DNA from: Gnetum montanum
Taxonomy: Eukaryota > Streptophyta > Gnetopsida > Gnetales > Gnetaceae
Assembly: GCA_015680685.1 (NCBI GenBank)
Contig: MNCI01016234.1
Coordinates: forward strand, 100,332 to 120,834
DNA length: 20,503 bases
Direction of reading: 5' to 3'
The first letter of the stretch is position 1; every line of letters starts with the position of its first letter. Position numbers and translations under genes: made by a program. Positions 18,587 through 20,503 of this stretch are shown here, piece after piece. The notes under the pieces were generated by a model, which saw only the letters and a program-made list of their open reading frames with translations, was not told the origin of the DNA and did no database searches.

Positions 18587-18992
18587 TGAGTATGAACAAT
18601 TTCAAGCATAAATAAATTATCATTTGATAAGCCCAATGGTGAACACTTGGTAATTAGCAATGTAAGCATAAGTTTAGGATGTGTATGACCAATTGGGAAT
18701 AGATGCTCATTACTTAGACTAGCTTTCAATTTATTTCATTACATCTTAGTTTTAATAGATAAATTTATATAATAATATTTTAATATGAATAAACAATCAA
18801 CAATAATATACCTTAATTACACTTAATCATATGAATTAAGGCCAACACAAGTATGATTGGAAAGACAAGATCCTATAATTAACATTTAACAATCTAGAAT
18901 CCATGTGAGTCTAGTTCATAGATTATGATTAGGTCATGCACAAATGCTTGTAATTTGTATGGTTTGACATAGGGAAAACATTTCCACTTATC
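18587..18992 (+). repeat. Dispersed repeat, copy B
   Basis: Partner of 11423-11880, in direct orientation, about 7.1 kb downstream. The best conserved part is 18862-18990 (GCTTGTAATTTGTATGGTTTG-type). Several small gaps separate the copies, so they are old. Confidence 0.65.
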
Positions 18993-19700
18993 CATTATAT
19001 AAGACATGACTCTTATAAAGGATTTATAAAGCTAGTTTATATCAATACTCTTGATCAAATGGTTCATAGTTTCATCAAATCATTGCATTCAAAGAATTTT
19101 AAAAAGTCTGTTGAAAGATTACAATTATGGCATTAAACCTATAGATTGGTTCTACTAGAAATTATAATCAACCTAATATAATTATAAGTCTTAAGGTCAT
19201 GTTTATGAATAATTGATGGCTTTTATATAATATTCATGGTTGTGGATAGTTGTGATTAAGTAATAAATAATAGTTTCAATTACTCACTCACTATAGTTAG
19301 TTATGAAGAGTGATGACCTTTTAGTTTTACATTTTTTTTTGACAAGTCTTTAGTGCTTTATATACCAAGGCATTCCATGTTTGTAATAAAAAATAGATCA
19401 TCCACATTCCTAGGAAGACTATCTTGGTGTTTGGTTTCTTCCTCTTTTGTATAACTATGCTCAATGCTAGAAGTCTTAGTTTTTCTATTGCATCTTTTCT
19501 AACAAATCTTTTGACATGAAACATATGATGTTTTATCAATTTTCCAGAATCTTAATAACTATATTTAAAAACTCTTTTGGTTCTTTTAAAACTAAAATTT
19601 TATAATGTCTATAAGTCCTTTGGATCTATTAGACAGTAAAAATATACATGCTAAATTTTAAAAAAATTATTAAAAATATTACTAAGTATTCTTGAAATTG
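18993..19700. other. AT-rich spacer, no gene
   Basis: The minus-strand open stretch at 19327-19539 has no motif or start context. Nothing else was recognised. Confidence 0.4.
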
Positions 19701-20095
19701 GATACTTCCTTAGTTGTAAGTGCTAGGAAGGCTGTGAAGGTGGGCTAAAAATTTTGGATTTATGAGTGACCACATAAGAGAGCAGATCTAATGCAAATAG
19801 AGGGGATGCATTGGGGACCTTCCCACTCATGAAGGCTTAGGCTGCCCGAGTTTGGCTTTTCCCTCTACTAGGATCGATCATCCAAAGAAGGTATGATCAC
19901 CTCTCGCACAACATTTGTCCATTTGTGTGTGATGGTGTTTATGGGCTTTCCTTTTAGCATGATACCAACAATTTCTCTTGTCATGGTCTTAGAGAAATAA
20001 CACTTTCCTACTTTGTCTCTCACTCCAAGGTTACTGATGAGACATGAATTGCTCATAGTGCTGGCAGTCGCCTTAAGGCACCCACGATAAGGCAC
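19701..20095. other. More GC-balanced segment with an unassigned minus-strand frame
   Basis: The minus strand is open at 20095-19868 for 75 codons (SNLGVRDKVGKCYFSKTM, then HKWTNVVREVIIPSLDD). No family is recognised, and the plus strand also has sizeable open stretches. It abuts the promoter-like region at the right edge and may be the target of that insertion or part of it. Confidence 0.25.
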
Positions 20096-20155
20096 CCATG
20101 TTGTATCATGGGTCGCGATGTATCATGGGCCGCGATATCTCATACGCGATATCGC
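20072..20155. repeat. CpG-rich tandem repeats upstream of a TATA box
   Basis: TAAGGCACCCA occurs twice at about 20073-20100. A 17-mer TGTATCATGGGTCGCGA at 20102-20118 is repeated at 20119-20135 with one change. CGCGATATC-type words and the 10-bp palindrome GCGATATCGC (20146-20155) follow. This looks like an LTR U3 or a promoter with duplicated binding sites. Confidence 0.75.
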
Positions 20156-20171
20156 AGTCAGCCGCAATTTC

Positions 20172-20181
20172 TATAAATAAG
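20172..20181 (+). promoter_or_regulatory. TATA box (TATAAATAAG)
   Basis: Good TATA consensus about 20 bases after the CpG-rich tandem repeats. Transcription would be expected to start near 20200-20210 in the pyrimidine-rich CTCTCCCTC context. Confidence 0.55.
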
Positions 20182-20344
20182 AGGCGGCTCTCCCTCATTT
20201 TGATCCCAATTTTAGTGTAGTGAAGCTCTGGCAGTTTGATCCCCCCAGAGTTAGAATTTTCTCGTGTCTGCCCGCAGTGTGGTGAATGTGATTGTACGGT
20301 GTCTTTATTCGAGTGTGTCGTACTTGGACATGCACATGACCGGC

Positions 20345-20350
20345 AATAAA
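20345..20350 (+). terminator. AATAAA polyadenylation-like signal
   Basis: Lies about 170 bases after the TATA box, followed by U-rich sequence at 20388-20425. This fits an LTR R-region end. Confidence 0.4.
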
Positions 20351-20503
20351 GATCGATATTACTTCATCATTGCAGCATTCACTTAGTTTATTTATTGTTA
20401 TTTATTTCATGTTATTTATTGCTTTCATAGCGCGGTGTGAGTACGACTTAGCTGTGAGCATCTACGGGTGTGTACGGCTAGTTAAGGAATCGGTTGCTCA
20501 TCG

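Larger units (their letters stand above)
20099..20503 (+). mobile_element. Candidate young LTR (U3-R start) running off the right edge
   Basis: A TGTTGTA start at 20099, duplicated CpG-rich motifs, a TATA box at 20172-20181, and an AATAAA at 20345-20350 give a compact promoter and polyadenylation module of LTR type. A TTTATT-rich run at 20388-20425 follows. CpG dinucleotides are abundant here and scarce in most older parts of the window, suggesting little deamination and hence recent arrival. No primer-binding site was recognised before the window ends. A real host promoter with a leader is the alternative. Confidence 0.45.

Noticed and set aside
19327-19539. 70-codon minus-strand open frame
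   Set aside because: AT-rich, Lys/Leu-biased, no motif, and no homologous frame nearby.

Overview
The window looks like a repeat graveyard from a large plant nuclear genome. It has no intact gene, no operon-like layout, AT-rich sequence between elements, and several retroelement generations decayed at different depths. The protein families (plant LINE with a DUF4283-like ORF1, Ty3/gypsy integrase, RTE-like LINE tail) point to a seed plant. A gymnosperm or another large-genome lineage is plausible, but this is inference from style and not proof.

Layout. 1-900 carries an LTR-like promoter region on the minus strand. 1236-1895 is a more GC-rich patch with several competing open frames, possibly a gene relic. 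About 2560-2907 resumes at 10661 and is an old Ty3/gypsy-like element: an Arg/Ser-rich gag-like tail on the left, and integrase plus a GPY/F-like tail at 11895-12740. It was split by an L1-type LINE at 2908-10647, bounded by a perfect 13-bp target-site duplication and a 3' oligo-A tail. The LINE was itself interrupted at about 3660-5590 by an LTR-like segment on the minus strand. That segment carries five hairpin-bearing units of about 170-205 bp. The nesting is therefore gypsy, then LINE, then LTR-like insert.

The LINE keeps recognisable ORF1 (DUF4283-like), endonuclease, reverse transcriptase (YADD present), and a Cys/His zf-RVT-like module. Downstream of that module it has a long, coherent but unassigned reading frame. 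All its frames are broken. Many breaks are TAG or TAA where Gln is expected, or TAG/TGA where Trp is expected, which fits deamination of methylated cytosine.

Downstream, 13221-13240 may be the polypurine tract and LTR start of the gypsy element. 13592-13930 is a 5'-truncated RTE-like LINE on the minus strand. 14452-14730 holds four diverged tandem units. A dispersed repeat occurs at 11423-11880 and again at 18587-18992. The most intriguing coding relic is 15252-17977, especially 16144-17977: a long, Gln-stop-riddled, coiled-coil-like protein that I do not recognise and that has no visible polymerase motif.

The last 450 bases change character: they are rich in CpG, with 17-bp tandem repeats, a TATA box and an AATAAA signal. 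This looks like a younger LTR or promoter entering at the right edge. No rRNA, tRNA, CRISPR array or bacterial-type feature was seen.
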